In this document: positions 25,014 through 36,224 of the stretch, in pieces
Position numbering within the stretch: the first letter of the stretch is position 1
Layout of the letters: every line of letters starts with the position of its first letter
Source: Otatea glauca
Lineage: Eukaryota; Streptophyta; Magnoliopsida; Poales; Poaceae
Direction: 5' to 3'
Assembly (NCBI GenBank): GCA_036346275.1
Contig: CM070722.1
Coordinates: 64,579,524-64,643,523 of the forward strand
DNA: 64,000 nucleotides
The notes under the pieces: model-generated
Seen by the model: only the letters and a program-made list of their open reading frames with translations
Told to the model about the DNA's origin: nothing
Databases searched by the model: none
Position numbers and translations under genes: made by a program

Positions 25014-26022
25014 CAGTGGCGGAGCCAGAAAGTTTTGGGAGCCTGGACAAATTTAACTATGGCCAATAAACACAACAAATTCATATACACAATGTATGCA
25101 AAATTAAGAACCACAAAAAGTTTTTTTTACTAAAAGTATAGCTCAATACACATGTGGACATTTTATGTTTAAAAATAAAGGAAGATGAGTCAAATATCTT
25201 ATTACAACTGTACAAATTACCAACTTTTCGACGATTTACCAACAAAGACTGAGCGCATGAGGACAAGTAAACAAGAGAGCTGACCAAGATTACTAAAACA
25301 ATCTGGAAATGCACATCAGCTTATGCGAGCAAGACCAAGATTAGTTACACGGACAACATTAAATATTGATTAACTAATCGCATGCGGCAATGTTATTCTT
25401 ACACCGTCGGTTGTAAGCAAGCTAGTAGATGTAGATTAATTCACGCACACCTGAGCGCATGAGCGTCTGAGCGGCTTTGCTGCCTGCTCCACCGAGCGTC
25501 TGAGGTCTGAGCGCCAGTGGGCTGCTGTGCTGGCCCTCCAGTACTCGACGGCTTGCTCCATCGCCCTCCACGGCCAGCAGCTAGGAGTGGATTGCTCCGT
25601 CGCTTGGCTTCAGGCCCTCCACAGCTCCACCGAGCTTCGTCTCGTCTGTTGCTCCTCCACATCCACCGAGTCATCGAGCTTGCCCCGTTCATGGCTCCAT
25701 TGAGTTCGAGCTCGCCTGGTGCTCCACTTAATTTCATATTTGGAGATGGATTACTTGATTTGGAGATGGATTTTCGGATTTGGGATGGATTGCTTGATTT
25801 CAGATTTAGGGATTTAGGGATGGATTACTTGATTCGGATCAACTGATCGAGTTGATTTGTGATCTTTGTATTTTGGCCCGCTGGTTGATCCTTTGTCTAT
25901 CGGCATGAGCTTGCTCGGAGAAGGCCGGGCCTACGGCGGCGCAGAGTGCTCCACCGTAGGGATCGCCCCCGATGGGAGCCCGGGCAGTCGCCCGCTCTGC
26001 CCGGGAGCTGCCTCCGCCACTG
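25014..26022. mobile_element. hAT-like element with CAGTGGCGGAG termini
   Basis: The ends are CAGTGGCGGAGCCAG (left) and the inverted CTGCCTCCGCCACTG (right). The flanks CGTAAAAT (25006-25013) and CGCAAAAC (26023-26030) match at 6 of 8 positions, an aged 8-bp duplication. CA...TG ends and an 8-bp duplication are hAT features. The interior has a GC-rich block (25450-25720), a short array of GATTTGGAGATGGATTAC words (25740-25840) and another GC-rich block. No transposase motifs were seen. Confidence 0.65.
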
Positions 26023-26315
26023 CGCAAAACCCTAACGTGCCGGATTCAATCCAAGCGCCGCCGTCGGTGGCCAACAAACCCAGCTGCTCTCTCTACAAAT
26101 GCATATGCTGCTGCTGGCGTCGTGCCAGACACCAGCTCGCCACGGATTCCCCGCGTCGCCGCCTACATGCCGGCCGGCGTGGATAACCGCCCAGCGTGGT
26201 CGCTACTTGTTGGCTTCCTCTAGCAAGGGCCTACGTCTGCACCAGCTCCACGTCGTGCAATCTGGTCGAGTCCTCGACCGAAGCAACGACGCCTTTTGTG
26301 ATCTTGGACGATGTA

Positions 26316-26561
26316 TCTAATTAAAAAAATTAAAAAATTTGAAGAAAAAAATATGCATTGAAAACCGCTCGAAAATCGTTGAAAACCGCTTGAAAACCGT
26401 TTTTAAAGAACATTCAATTGGTTAGTTTTCGGTGAAAACCGAGCGATTTTTCATGAAAAACCGAACCATGTTTTTTATTTCTTAACACTTCGATTTCTGA
26501 TGGTTTTTCGAGCGGTTTTCGAATTTTGAACCGGTTTTTCAAAACAGTTTTTGAAACCCTG
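26316..26561. mobile_element. Truncated hAT MITE of the 'AAACCG' family
   Basis: The right end (TTTTTGAAACCCTG) and the iterated words AAAACCGCTCGAAAA correspond to the intact element at 39136-39467. The shared order of blocks starts at ATGCATTGAAAACCG. The left terminus is missing, so there is no target duplication to test. The left border is set where similarity begins. Confidence 0.6.
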
Positions 26562-26569
26562 AGCCGAGG

Positions 26570-28335
26570 AGTAGAAGCGTAGGACACGTCAAAGCTCCTC
26601 TACAATGCCATCACGACGCTGAGCCCCGACGGCCGCTCACTCTGACCCTCAAAATCGACAAGAGGATCACCGTGGCCTCCCTGCCTCGCATACTGCCAGG
26701 GCCCTGCCCCATCGCGGCTGCTAGCGACATCTGGGCGCCCCGAACCTCTCCAAAAATCATCACTTGTTTATCTTTTAACATTTTTTTATCTAGCTTCTTC
26801 ACACACGTACTTGCAAATTTAACTCTCTCCCTCACCGCGGAAGACGCAGTTGTCCCTATCACACCTGGCGAGTGCGGAAGCAGTCAGATGACTGTGAGAG
26901 CACGTGCGCAGGTGAGCCCTGGGTTCTAGTTGCTCTGAATGGTCCGGAGAAGATTCTGGACTGCTGCCACCTAATAATGCAACAAAAGAACAAATGTAAT
27001 CTTATTTATCACAGTAGCTGCCAAAAGCAAAATCAGTATCATCACAAAATCAATAATCCTCAATTCCCCATTGACAACTGAACAATCTAGGCCAGATACT
27101 GTGCTATATGCAAGTAAAAACGTTGATGTCCTTTTGTATGGAGTCACATTGATTAGTGCTAAATTTGGAACTGCGCTGGACTTTCAAAAGCAACCTACTT
27201 TAGACCATCTTTTAGAGCCATAACAGCAAAATCGTATTGGAATCGGTAACTGAATAGACCCCACAACAGAACACAACACAACAACCATGAACTAGCCGTA
27301 ATCGCATTGACTCAGCAAAAGAAGCCAAATGTGTTCGATTCGACAAACGGAACAAATCTGGAACAGTTCCTAGTTCACTCCAGCACATTAATGTCCTTGG
27401 ACTACAAGTCTACATGCTCCTAATTTAACTAGCTTAAAGGTGTATGATAAAAACTAGCCATGGCCATCAAATTCTGTCTGTTAAGGCATAAAAGAACATT
27501 CTACCCCTCTTCTCTTGTAGCTCTGGAAAAGACTAAGAGGAAATAAAAAAGAAAAAAAATAGTGGTGCTTGCTGCTGTCAAGTCCATTCTACAGACCTCT
27601 GCTGATTTCATGAGGCTAACTATCAGTCATTAACTAAGTATGGACTGTATAGTTGTTATGGTCCCACTGTCACTCAACTGAGTACTTTGCTTTTACTTGT
27701 AAAATCACTGACGCCACCAGCCTACTGGTCCGTGCCTGCAACATCCCTTGGGGGATCTCTCTGCATGGCTGCAACTCTCATCAACAACAGGACACAGCAA
27801 ACACGGGGAGTAATCGGCCGAATCAGCATATGTCGTGCATTTCCAGGAATCCTTCATTTCGTAAGCAATCTCGGAGATCAGATGCAACTTCTTTGCCTGT
27901 GGGGAGGTACTGACCACTATCAAAGATTTGGTGCTCGATAGTTGTGGAGCTTCATTGGAGCTTCTGGCTTTGTAATTACATACCAGGTCATTTCGCCAGT
28001 TGTTGGTCGCCGACTTGTGAAATGTCTGTGAACAATTGTTATTTGCTTTCTTCTTAATGAATTAGGCAGTGCTCCTGCCTTTATTTCTGTTCAAAAAAAA
28101 TGAAAAAGTCAAATGCAAGTGACCTGACAGTGGCAAAAACGTAAGGGTGCATTTTTCGGTGGCAAAAACGTAAGAGTACATTTTTCGGTGACAACACAAA
28201 TAATAGGGCACTGCGTAGTGGCAAAAGAAAAAAAAAATCAGGAAGTAACAATATTGTCTTGTCACATAATTCCAAACTTCTACAATATTTTTTCCTTGAC
28301 ACTGATATGGTCATTTGGTACAACTAGTATCAAAC
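26570..28335. other. Intergenic DNA, possible LINE 3' tail near 28,010-28,095
   Basis: The stretch 28045-28095 (TTTCTTCTTAATGAATTAGG, CTCCTGCC and an A-run) resembles the 3' ends of grass LINE retroposons as I remember them. No reverse-transcriptase block is visible upstream. Other open frames (26611-26862 minus, 27653-27941) have no motif I recognise. Confidence 0.4.
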
Positions 28336-28338
28336 TCA

Positions 28339-28894
28339 TCATACCTCTATTAAAGAGGGAAGAAATCCCGGACTCCCGTCGGTTTGAGCCGACTTGATCC
28401 AGCTCGGCTTACGGTTCGAGCCGAGCCAAAAAAAAAATTACATTTAGGTCTTTTTTTGGAAAAAAAATAGTTTTGATCCTTTTTTCAGGAAAAAAAAAAC
28501 GTTTATGTCATTTTGACCGTTTTTTACGAGAAGTACGGCCCCGAATAAATACCGAAAAAAAATTAGTTCCGTTTAGGTCCTTTTGTCCGTTTTTTACGAA
28601 AAGTACTTCCCCGAATAAATACCGAAAAAAAATGTTGTTCCGTTTAGATTGTGTTTACCTTTTTTTTCGAAAAAAAACCTTTCGTTTCAGCAAAATCACG
28701 GATCCTTCATCGGAGGACCCCGAATAAATGCGGAAAAAACGCGGATACGTTTTTATCCTTTCAACCGTTCCGCCGAATAAATGCGAAAAAAACGCAATTA
28801 CGTTTGTATCCTTTCAACCGTTTCGCGTGTTTCCTCGATTTACTCGCGTGGGGAGCGACTATCGCGGCGTGGCACGCCGCGGTAGCTCATCTAG
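28339..28894 (+). mobile_element. Non-autonomous Helitron, copy 2 (clear 3' hairpin)
   Basis: Starts TCATACCTC after a flanking A and ends CTAG before a flanking T. A perfect 9-bp stem CGCGGCGTG / CACGCCGCG (28863-28871 and 28873-28881) stands 9 bases before the terminal CTAG, the classical Helitron 3' structure. The copy at 23368-23886 shares both ends. The interior repeats a unit of about 110 bp (CGTTTTTTACGAnAAGTAC, then CCCCGAATAAATACC) at least twice. No protein is encoded. Confidence 0.85.
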
Positions 28895-30600
28895 TATATT
28901 CGAAGTTCCGAAACATTGATGCCCATCTTTTAGCATGGTCATAGTTATATACCTTTAAATTCCATGTTCAACAGAACATTTCAAGATATTTGTATGAACA
29001 TAAATTGGTAGGTGGGGAGCTTACATAGTACCACAAACCACAAGCAAAGTAGAAATCACAAACATCAAAATTCTGGGTGAAAAAAAACACATGGAAGAGA
29101 AACTGAAGGCACGTCTCACAATAGATACACATCATACGGTAGAGACACTTACTTTCAATGATAGTTGACATCATTAGAGAAATCTCCTGAATCAGAATAA
29201 GAATGACCACAGAAGGTTGTGCACGAGCGCATCCTACAACTGTTTCATCAGATCCTAATTCTTGATCAACCAATTGCTCATTATGATGTGGTCCCCAATC
29301 TCTAAATGTTTGTACAAATTGTAAGACAAAAATTTGCAGGGATTTCTCCTTTTCAGCATGTAAAATTATTACATAACTAGATAATACTGACGGAATTGCT
29401 AATGGAGTAATTAAATAAACAAATGGCTAATTATCATAAAGCACAAAAAGAAATACAGTTATGGCTAACTACTAACACAAATCCAAGGGTATTTAGCAAA
29501 CGTTCTGGTTACCACACTTAACCACTTAAGGCTAACAATTTTACATTTTGACAAGAACAAATGTGTACATATTGTAACAACAGAGGTATATACTTATCAT
29601 CATTTTAGGACTATTTCTACTGCAAAATTAAACAAGACTTGAATCTTGAATAAGAAATATATCTTGCTGTGCAAAGCATTCAACTTTGTTGCACACAAGC
29701 CAACTCGAAGCAAAGTGGACAAAAATGCTTACTAAGAAGTTATTAAACTTTGCTTTTGGCTTTGAAAGATAGGTTTGTCTATTCATACTTTTTTGTGTCT
29801 TTGACATCTCTCATACATTATGCTTGGACAGGAAAGTAATCAGTAATGTCATGGATAACAAGAATCACAACAGGCAGTAAATTAAACATAGCTAGTCCTC
29901 TAATCCTCTTACATTACATCGAAGTATGAACACTCCTAACAAAAGTTTGAGACTATAAAGTTTTGCCTAGTGTAAGGTCTTAATTATAAGCAGAGTTGTA
30001 AAAAAAGGGAGCTAGAAAGCTTTCAGGGAAATACCTTATCTTGGGCTTTATAATACTTCTGCCAAAGTGTATTTAAGACTCCCTCCTCTGTGCCATCACT
30101 AAAACCAGACGACAAATAATGAGGAACATTTATGCCGGTGCAGCACATAAAAAATCAAGAGATTTGATGATAGATTTTATTTATAAAACCTTACAATTAC
30201 CATAGTACAGAAAAACGTACTAAATACCATTTTACGAATAATATGGTAGATTGCCGTATGTTACACTTGATGTGCCTGGCTAACCAGAATATTTTGCAAT
30301 TGCCTAACTGGCACGGATTTAGTATGTTGTTCCATCAAATGTCGAAGGCATACATTATCCTTTCATGTAGCTATCCTAATCATCAATAGGATAAGGAGTT
30401 CCTGGAGATAAAACCAAGTAATCCACCTCAATCATACTGGCCCATGGCCAGATTTCATGGAAACCAAAGAACCGAACTTGAACTTAATGCTTTTGGTATC
30501 ATGAATTAGCACTGATTTTGCAGGGAACGGCCATTGGCCCATTGAAATCAAACAAGTATTTTTTTTGCAGGGAATGGCTATACCATAGCAAGTTAAAACA

Positions 30601-31528
30601 TGCCACAGTGGCTGAAGTAATGTCTTTTGTTTCACTCAATGTGTCCTTTTGCAAGGCTCTTATGGGACAAAATTTAATGGATTGGCATGAACTTGTTGCA
30701 AAAATTGGTGGTTCGCACTTATCTCCAGATCAAGACATTTTTTGATGGAATCTCCATCAGAATAGACAGTTTTTTGTTCAGTCATGTATACAGTTCTGAT
30801 GCATCAAGATGTCCCACTGACAAATCAACAATTGTGGAGGCTTAAGGTGCCTTTAAAAATAAAACAAATTCTCTGGTACTTACATCGGGGAGTGGTATTG
30901 ACAAAAGATAAACTTTCTAAAAGAAACTAGAATGGTAGCAAACTCTGTTCTTTTTGTAACAATGAGGAAACTATATAACACTTCTTTTTCGATTGTCATT
31001 TTGCTCGTTTTGCATGGCGCATTATACAAGCAGCTTCTAATTTACCACCTCCTAGTAGCGTCACCAATATGTTTCGGAATTGGTTATTAGGGTTGGGCAA
31101 AGAATTAAGGGCTCACTTTTGGTCGGGATTGCCACTTTGTGTTAGTCAATTTGACTATATCGAAATGATGTGATCTTTAATAGAAAAAAAAATCTCTAAT
31201 CCATTGCAGGTCGATCATTTATATTTGCACCACCTGGTTGCCATCATCGTCTGTGCTGCAGCGTCAGGAGGCCTGAGAGGTGGTGTTATCGGTATGCAGA
31301 TCAGTGGAGATCGTGGTTAGGGGTCTCTTTATGAGCTATGGATGGCGATTCAATAACAGGTTGTGTGCGAATTGAGCCTTTTTATTTCATATTTGTCATG
31401 GCTTGTTGCAACTTTCAAGTTAGAGATTTTTTGTTAATTCTTGTTAATCTTACATTGTAATAAATGGTTCGTTGTGTGCATCTTATGATGCAGGGGTCCG
31501 AAGATGTAATCTTCTATTATATAAAAAA
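30601..31528 (+). mobile_element. 5'-truncated LINE with 16-bp target duplication
   Basis: The insertion is bounded by a perfect 16-bp direct repeat, ATAGCAAGTTAAAACA (30585-30600 and 31529-31544), and ends in an A-rich tail. The sense frame(s) read LMDWHELVAKIGGSHLSPDQ, then, after disruptions, LRVPLKIKQILWYL-like residues with VVLTKDKLSKRN, C..C...E and HFFFDCHFARFAWRII. This is the C-terminal zinc-finger region that follows the reverse transcriptase in plant LINEs (zf-RVT type). Only the last part of ORF2 and the 3' UTR are present. It sits inside intron 1 of the BEACH-like fragment, antisense to it. Several stop codons show that it is inactive. Confidence 0.85.
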
Positions 31529-31699
31529 ATAGCAAGTTAAAACAACCCCGAATAGTAACTGCCGCGTAACATCACGTAAGTAAATCTAATAGCTGGCCAC
31601 TGAAACAAAGCCCCGGTACCAGTCTGAATCCACACTGAGTTGCTTCAAACACATCGGCATCGTTCTCCAATAGTAAATACGCACTTCGTACAGTACATG

Positions 31700-31983
31700 T
31701 GTGTTTGGTTGTCTGCACCACCCTAGCCTGTCCTGTATAAGCCATCCAGACTAGCCTTGGTCTGCATGAGTGGATGTAGGTTGAGTTGTTTGGTTGCTTG
31801 TTTATGCATCTCATGGGCCTGCATTATAGAGAAGCCCAATTTTTGTGTTTCCTTCATCCTGCATGAGTGGATGCAATTGCATCCACCTGGCCTGGATGAA
31901 CAGGAAACCAAACACTTGTCTAACAGATACAGTTGCATCTACTCATGCGATTCAGACACCCATATAGGCAACCAAACACACCC
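31700..31983. mobile_element. MITE with TGTGTTTGGTTG termini
   Basis: The left end TGTGTTTGGTTGTCTGC is inverted at the right end as GGCAACCAAACACACCC. TACATG lies immediately outside both ends (31694-31699 and 31984-31989). The interior holds inverted copies of CATGAGTGGATG and its complement. The TIR resembles Tourist/Harbinger MITEs (GGGTGTGTTTGG), but a 6-bp duplication is longer than the usual TWA, so the exact class is open. Confidence 0.7.
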
Positions 31984-32533
31984 TACATGAGCGTGCACAC
32001 GCAATTTCTGTGAAGAGAGAGGAAGAGATCGCATCCAAAATTTGCAAACCACCGCATGACACGCGGCGTTCCATTCACTGGAGATTAGGGCATGGCCAGC
32101 CGGCATACGCGCGCTAATGGAGCCCTCGCGCCACACAAACAAGCCGCATTTCCCAATGGGGAGGTCGAGTGAACGGATGTGATCAAACATATATATGTAC
32201 CTGAAGACGACGCGGGGGTTTGGGAGCGTCGTCGAGGTCGGCGGAGGGGAAGGAGAAGCCGCCACCGCCGCCGGAGGAGGAGGCGGGCGCCGACTCCGAC
32301 GCAGAAGCGCCACCAGGAGCGGCGGGTGGACGGCTACTTGCGGAGGAGATCGGAGAAGCTCCGCACAATGTTCATCGCCTCCGACCCAAGCCTACAAAGG
32401 CATCACCGCCGGCGACGAGAAATCCTACAGGATTCGATTTGAATCCGAAATGCGATCGCGAGAGATTTCTATGTCTGTGTGATTGCGACCCGCGAATAGA
32501 AGGATGGATTGGGATTTGGCCATTTGGGGAGCC

Positions 32534-35500
32534 TAGACCTGGCCAAACGGGCCGTGCCAAATGGGCGACACGGGGCGCATCTCGTGGCACGGCGGCACGC
32601 AGACGCCCAACCAACCGTCTTGCGTGCTTGGGCGGAGGGGCGGCGGCGGCGGGCGACACAGACGCGGCCCGTTCTGGCGGGCCCGCCCGGCGCGCCCGGC
32701 ACGGCAATAGCCCAAAGACGGCACGGCACGGTCCGTCCGTTTAGGCCCGTTTAAAAAAATAGTTGTTTATAGCCGTTCTGATTTAAAAATTCATAAAAAT
32801 TGAAAAATTCGAAAAATCCCGAATTTTTTCCTATAAATAGGTGGCTGCCCCCTCCTCATTTCTACACCAGCAACCTTGCATTCTCTTCTAATCATTCTCT
32901 TGTGGAAATTCTTTTGCTCTTAGTGGTAATTTGGCAAAATTAAAAATAGTTTTGTCAAAAATCCGAAATTCGGCTTTCGGCTTCTATCAAGAAATCAAGG
33001 TGATAATTTTGATTTATTATTTTATTTTGTTAGTATTTTCAATCATATTTTAGTATTAATAGCGTCATTATTTCTTGTAGTTTGCTTTATGAAGCCTGGG
33101 GATTTTCCGTCGTTGCCAGCTTCTGATTTCGGTATTTCACCCGAGGAGCTTCTTGCATCATATGCCGAAGAAGCTGCAGGAGCTGTGCCATCTTTAGGCT
33201 CTACAAGTGCTACTGCGTCGGCAAGCACCGGGGCGAAAAGAGCAAGACACAGTACATCGGGAGTCTGGGAAGATTTCGACCAGATTTTTGAGATATCAAA
33301 CGACGTCCAAATCAGGTATCTTTGTTTGTAAATATTGCAAGCATAAATTAATCTGCGAAATCTTCGTGGAACAGGGCACTTGAAGAGGCATCTTGACAAA
33401 TGTAGAAAAAAGCGGGAATGGCTTGAGGCGGAGCGATCTGCGATACAACCTCGACGATGCAGATGCGTGCTCGGGACTACAATCCTGAAGTAGCTCGTGA
33501 ATCTCTTTGTCGTTTAATCGCTTCTCAAGATCTTCCTTTAAACTTTGGTGAGTCAGCTGCGTTTGAAAACTTTATTAGGACCGCTCATAATCCTAGATTT
33601 TCTGCAGTTTCTAGACAGACAACAACTAGAGATTTGATTAAATATTATAATAATTGTCGCAATAAGCTAAAAAAATTTAGTACTGTGCTTTTTTCGTGTC
33701 TTTGACATCGATATATGGAGTGGTAGAGCTAAAGAGGATTACCTTAGTGTAGTTGCTCATTATGTAGCGATGATTGACAACTAGAAAAGGGAATCATAGG
33801 ATTCAAATTAATTGATGTAGCACATACTGGTGAAAATATTGCTGATTGTATTGTAAAAGTTGTGGAAGATTTTGGACTTAATGATAAGATTTTTGCAATA
33901 ACATTAGATAATGCTTCCGCAAATACTTCTGCCATGAACATACTTACTCCGCTTTTCAATTAATATCTTTGAATCTTTCTTATTACATCATTGTGCTTGC
34001 CATAGTATTAATCTTATAGTTAAATCTGGTTTAAAGAGGTTAAATCAAGATATTGAACCTTTTAAATCGCAATATCTTTCTTAATTCATTCTAATCAACG
34101 AGTAGCAGCATATAAAACTTATTGTATTGCAATGAATGTACGTCCGCGTAAGTTTAGTTTGGATATGCCTGTTAGATGGAACTCTACTTACTTGATGCTT
34201 AAGAATGTCATACCATATGAGAGCACATTTTCTGTTTTTATTAACACGCATTTATGCATACCAGGATGGTCAACCAAGTACTCACAGAGTGACATTGGTA
34301 TGTTGCTAAATACTTGCTTTCATTTTTAGAACTTTTTTTTGATTCCACTGTTGTTTTATCTAGAGTTTATTATTCAACCTCTCCTTTAATTGTGCATCAT
34401 ATTTTAGAAATTGCTACCCACTTAAAGAGCTACGAAAATGATAATATATTGCGGGAAGCTGTTTATGCTATGAAAACTAAATTTTTAAAATATTGGCAAG
34501 AAATTCCTATGTTATATGCATTTGCATTTATTTTAGATCCTAGAGCTAAAATTCGGGGATTCGGTAATGTTCTCTCACTTCTAAGTGATGCGGTAGGTAC
34601 TGATTATTCTAGTTATTTTTCAACTGTCCGTGCTAACTTAACTGAAGTTTATGATAAGTACGATCGGAAATTTCTTTGGAGTTCGCATGCAATGACCTCC
34701 ACCAAAGACCCACAATGTAAGAAGAAAACCGCGTGGGAAAGATATGGGGTGCAGTGTCTCTTCCTCAAGGAGTTCAACTACATCAACGACAAGTGCGGAC
34801 ACATCAAGTAGTGGAGAGCTAGCTGCCTATCTCAACAGCGACACTGTCAACTACCAAGAGAAGGAAGAGGAGTTCAACATTTTTCAGTGGTGGCACGAGC
34901 ACAAGATAACATATCCGGTGCTTTCCATACTAGCACGGATGTGTTAACAGCCTCTGTCTCCACGGTTTCTTCGGAGTCTGCTTTCAGTCTATCCTGAAGA
35001 ATAATCGAAGAGAGAAGAACAAGTCTGACTAGTGAGATGGTGGAAATACTTCTCATCGTGAAAGATTGGGAACAAGCTAATCAACGAGCTCAACATCTGC
35101 GCGAAAAATCTTGAAATGGCGAGAGACGTTCGAAAATCTTTATCTAGATAATGAGGAAGAATAATTGTAATCTTCACTTTTTTATTGTATCACTGAGCTA
35201 TAGGCCGTACTCTTTTTTCTTTGCCAAGGTTTTCTCGTGTTGAGTTTTTACTTGGCAAAGTTTTTAACGAGGCAGCCAAACATCAATAAAGCTCATTATT
35301 TAATTCAAATTATTTGTCTTATTTTAGAATTTATCTTGTATTTTAGCTTTTTCTTAATTTATATATATATTTAAAAAGTTTTTATTCATCATTCAAGTTT
35401 TTCTAATTATTCTAAATTTTCCCATTTTTCGAATTTTTCATATTTTTACCATATTTTATCTATTTTTCTAATTTTTTCAAATTTTACGACGCTAAGCAGA

Positions 35501-35699
35501 CTCTCGGGCGATCCGACCGCTTGGTTCATGAAGACCGGCGCGTAGACGCAAGACGACGCCCGAGGCTCAAGCGGGCGTGCAGGCGGAGGTTTGCACTGCG
35601 TGGTAAACGCACGACGCCTGCTTCTGGCCGGGCCTAAACGGGCCGTGCCCATTTTTAAACGGGCCATGCCGTGCCGGGCGGCCCGTTTGGACAGCACTA
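32534..35699 (+). mobile_element. Dart-like hAT transposon, decayed
   Basis: The left terminus TAGACCTGGCCAAACGGGCC pairs with the right terminus (inverted) TAGTGCTGTCCAAACGGGCC. This closely resembles the rice Dart/nDart TIR I remember (TAGAGGTGGCCAAACGGGC). The flanks GGGGAGCC and GAGGGGCC match at 6 of 8 positions, an aged 8-bp duplication. Repeated AACGGGCC/GGGCCGTGCC motifs crowd both subterminal regions, as expected for transposase-binding sites. The interior encodes a broken hAT transposase (33089-35110). At 3166 bp it is close to the size of an autonomous element. Confidence 0.85.
33089..35110 (+). pseudogene. hAT transposase pseudogene (Dart-like)
   Basis: Order of recognisable blocks: an N-terminal Ser/Ala-rich region (33089-33316); a BED zinc finger with RGTGHLKRHLDKC (about 33365-33405); a long central RNase-H-like core with FGLNDKIFAITLDNASANTS (about 33870-33935) and MPVRWNSTYLML (about 34158-34200); EIPMLYAFAFILDPRAK (about 34500-34550); and the C-terminal dimerisation domain with YPVLSILAR (about 34910-34935) and ESAFSL/ILEERR in shifted frames (about 34970-35010). 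At least four frame changes or stops separate the blocks, so no transposase can be made. The order and content match the Ac/hAT superfamily. Confidence 0.85.
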
Positions 35700-35779
35700 G
35701 AGGGGCCAGGGGCGTGATTTAAAAAAAATAATAATATACTGTTTAAAAAACTTTACAAAAATAATATATCGAAAAAAAA

Positions 35780-36220
35780 TTATAAAAATATACATATGCC
35801 ACCGTTTCAATTGACGACAGAGTTCTGTAGGCATTTCAATTAGCGACAGAGTTTTGTAGCTATTTTAATTGACGACAAAAGCTCTATAATCAAATAAACT
35901 AGCAACAGTCCTTTTGTCACCAAATGAATTCACGATAGGGTGTTATGTCGCCAATTAAAATGGCGACAGAAGTCTTAGTTTTGTCGGCCAAATGAATCCG
36001 CGAGTAAACAATCTGTCGGCCAATTCAATCAGTGACAGAACAAACATCTGTCACCTATTCAATCAGTGACAGAACAAACATCTGTGTCAATTCAATTGGC
36101 GAACAAATGGCGACAGATGAACAGTGTAAAATTTTCGCGTTTCATTTGGCGACAAAGCTTATGTCATCATTTTAAATGGCGATATAAGATTTATCGCCAA
36201 ATAAAGCGGTGACATAGTTA
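35780..36220. repeat. Degenerate array of 'GGCGACAGA' words
   Basis: Some 12 imperfect copies of a 25-40 base unit containing CAATT(G/A)GCGACAGA or its complement TCTGTCGCCAATT, in both orientations. Such dispersed, mixed-orientation words are typical of the subterminal region of CACTA or hAT elements. I found no terminus (for example CACTA) to define an element. Confidence 0.55.
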
Positions 36221-36224
36221 TATT

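Larger units (their letters stand above)
29153..32375 (-). pseudogene. 5' fragment of a BEACH-domain-type protein gene, frameshifted
   Basis: Three exons, 5' to 3': 32375-32201, 30098-30035, 29348-29153. Exon 1 begins MNIVRSFSDLLRK and then meets a stop. A second frame continues SSGGGGGFSFPSADLDDAPK, and a third gives PRVVF up to the AG|GTACAT donor. Two small deletions (net 3 bases) explain the frame changes. Exon 2 (DGTEEGVLNTLWQKYYKAQDK) and exon 3 (EKSLQIFVLQFVQTFRDW, later DETVVGCARAQPSVVILILI) have correct splice sites (A|GTAAGT after exon 3) and matching phases. The MNIV..., LNTLWQKY and LQFVQ.FRDW blocks resemble, from memory, the N-terminus of plant WD40/BEACH proteins. No later exons, PH-BEACH or WD40 region were found, so the copy is truncated. 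Intron 1 holds a LINE and a MITE. An alternative is a live short gene with sequencing errors. Confidence 0.6.

Noticed and set aside
25441..26320. GC-rich open frames around 25.4-26.3 kb
   Set aside because: Most lie within the hAT-like element 25014-26022 and show no transposase or other domain on either strand.
32183..32744. Several overlapping GC-rich frames on both strands at 32.2-32.7 kb
   Set aside because: Explained by the frameshifted BEACH-like exon 1 (minus) and the GGGCC-rich left end of the Dart-like element.
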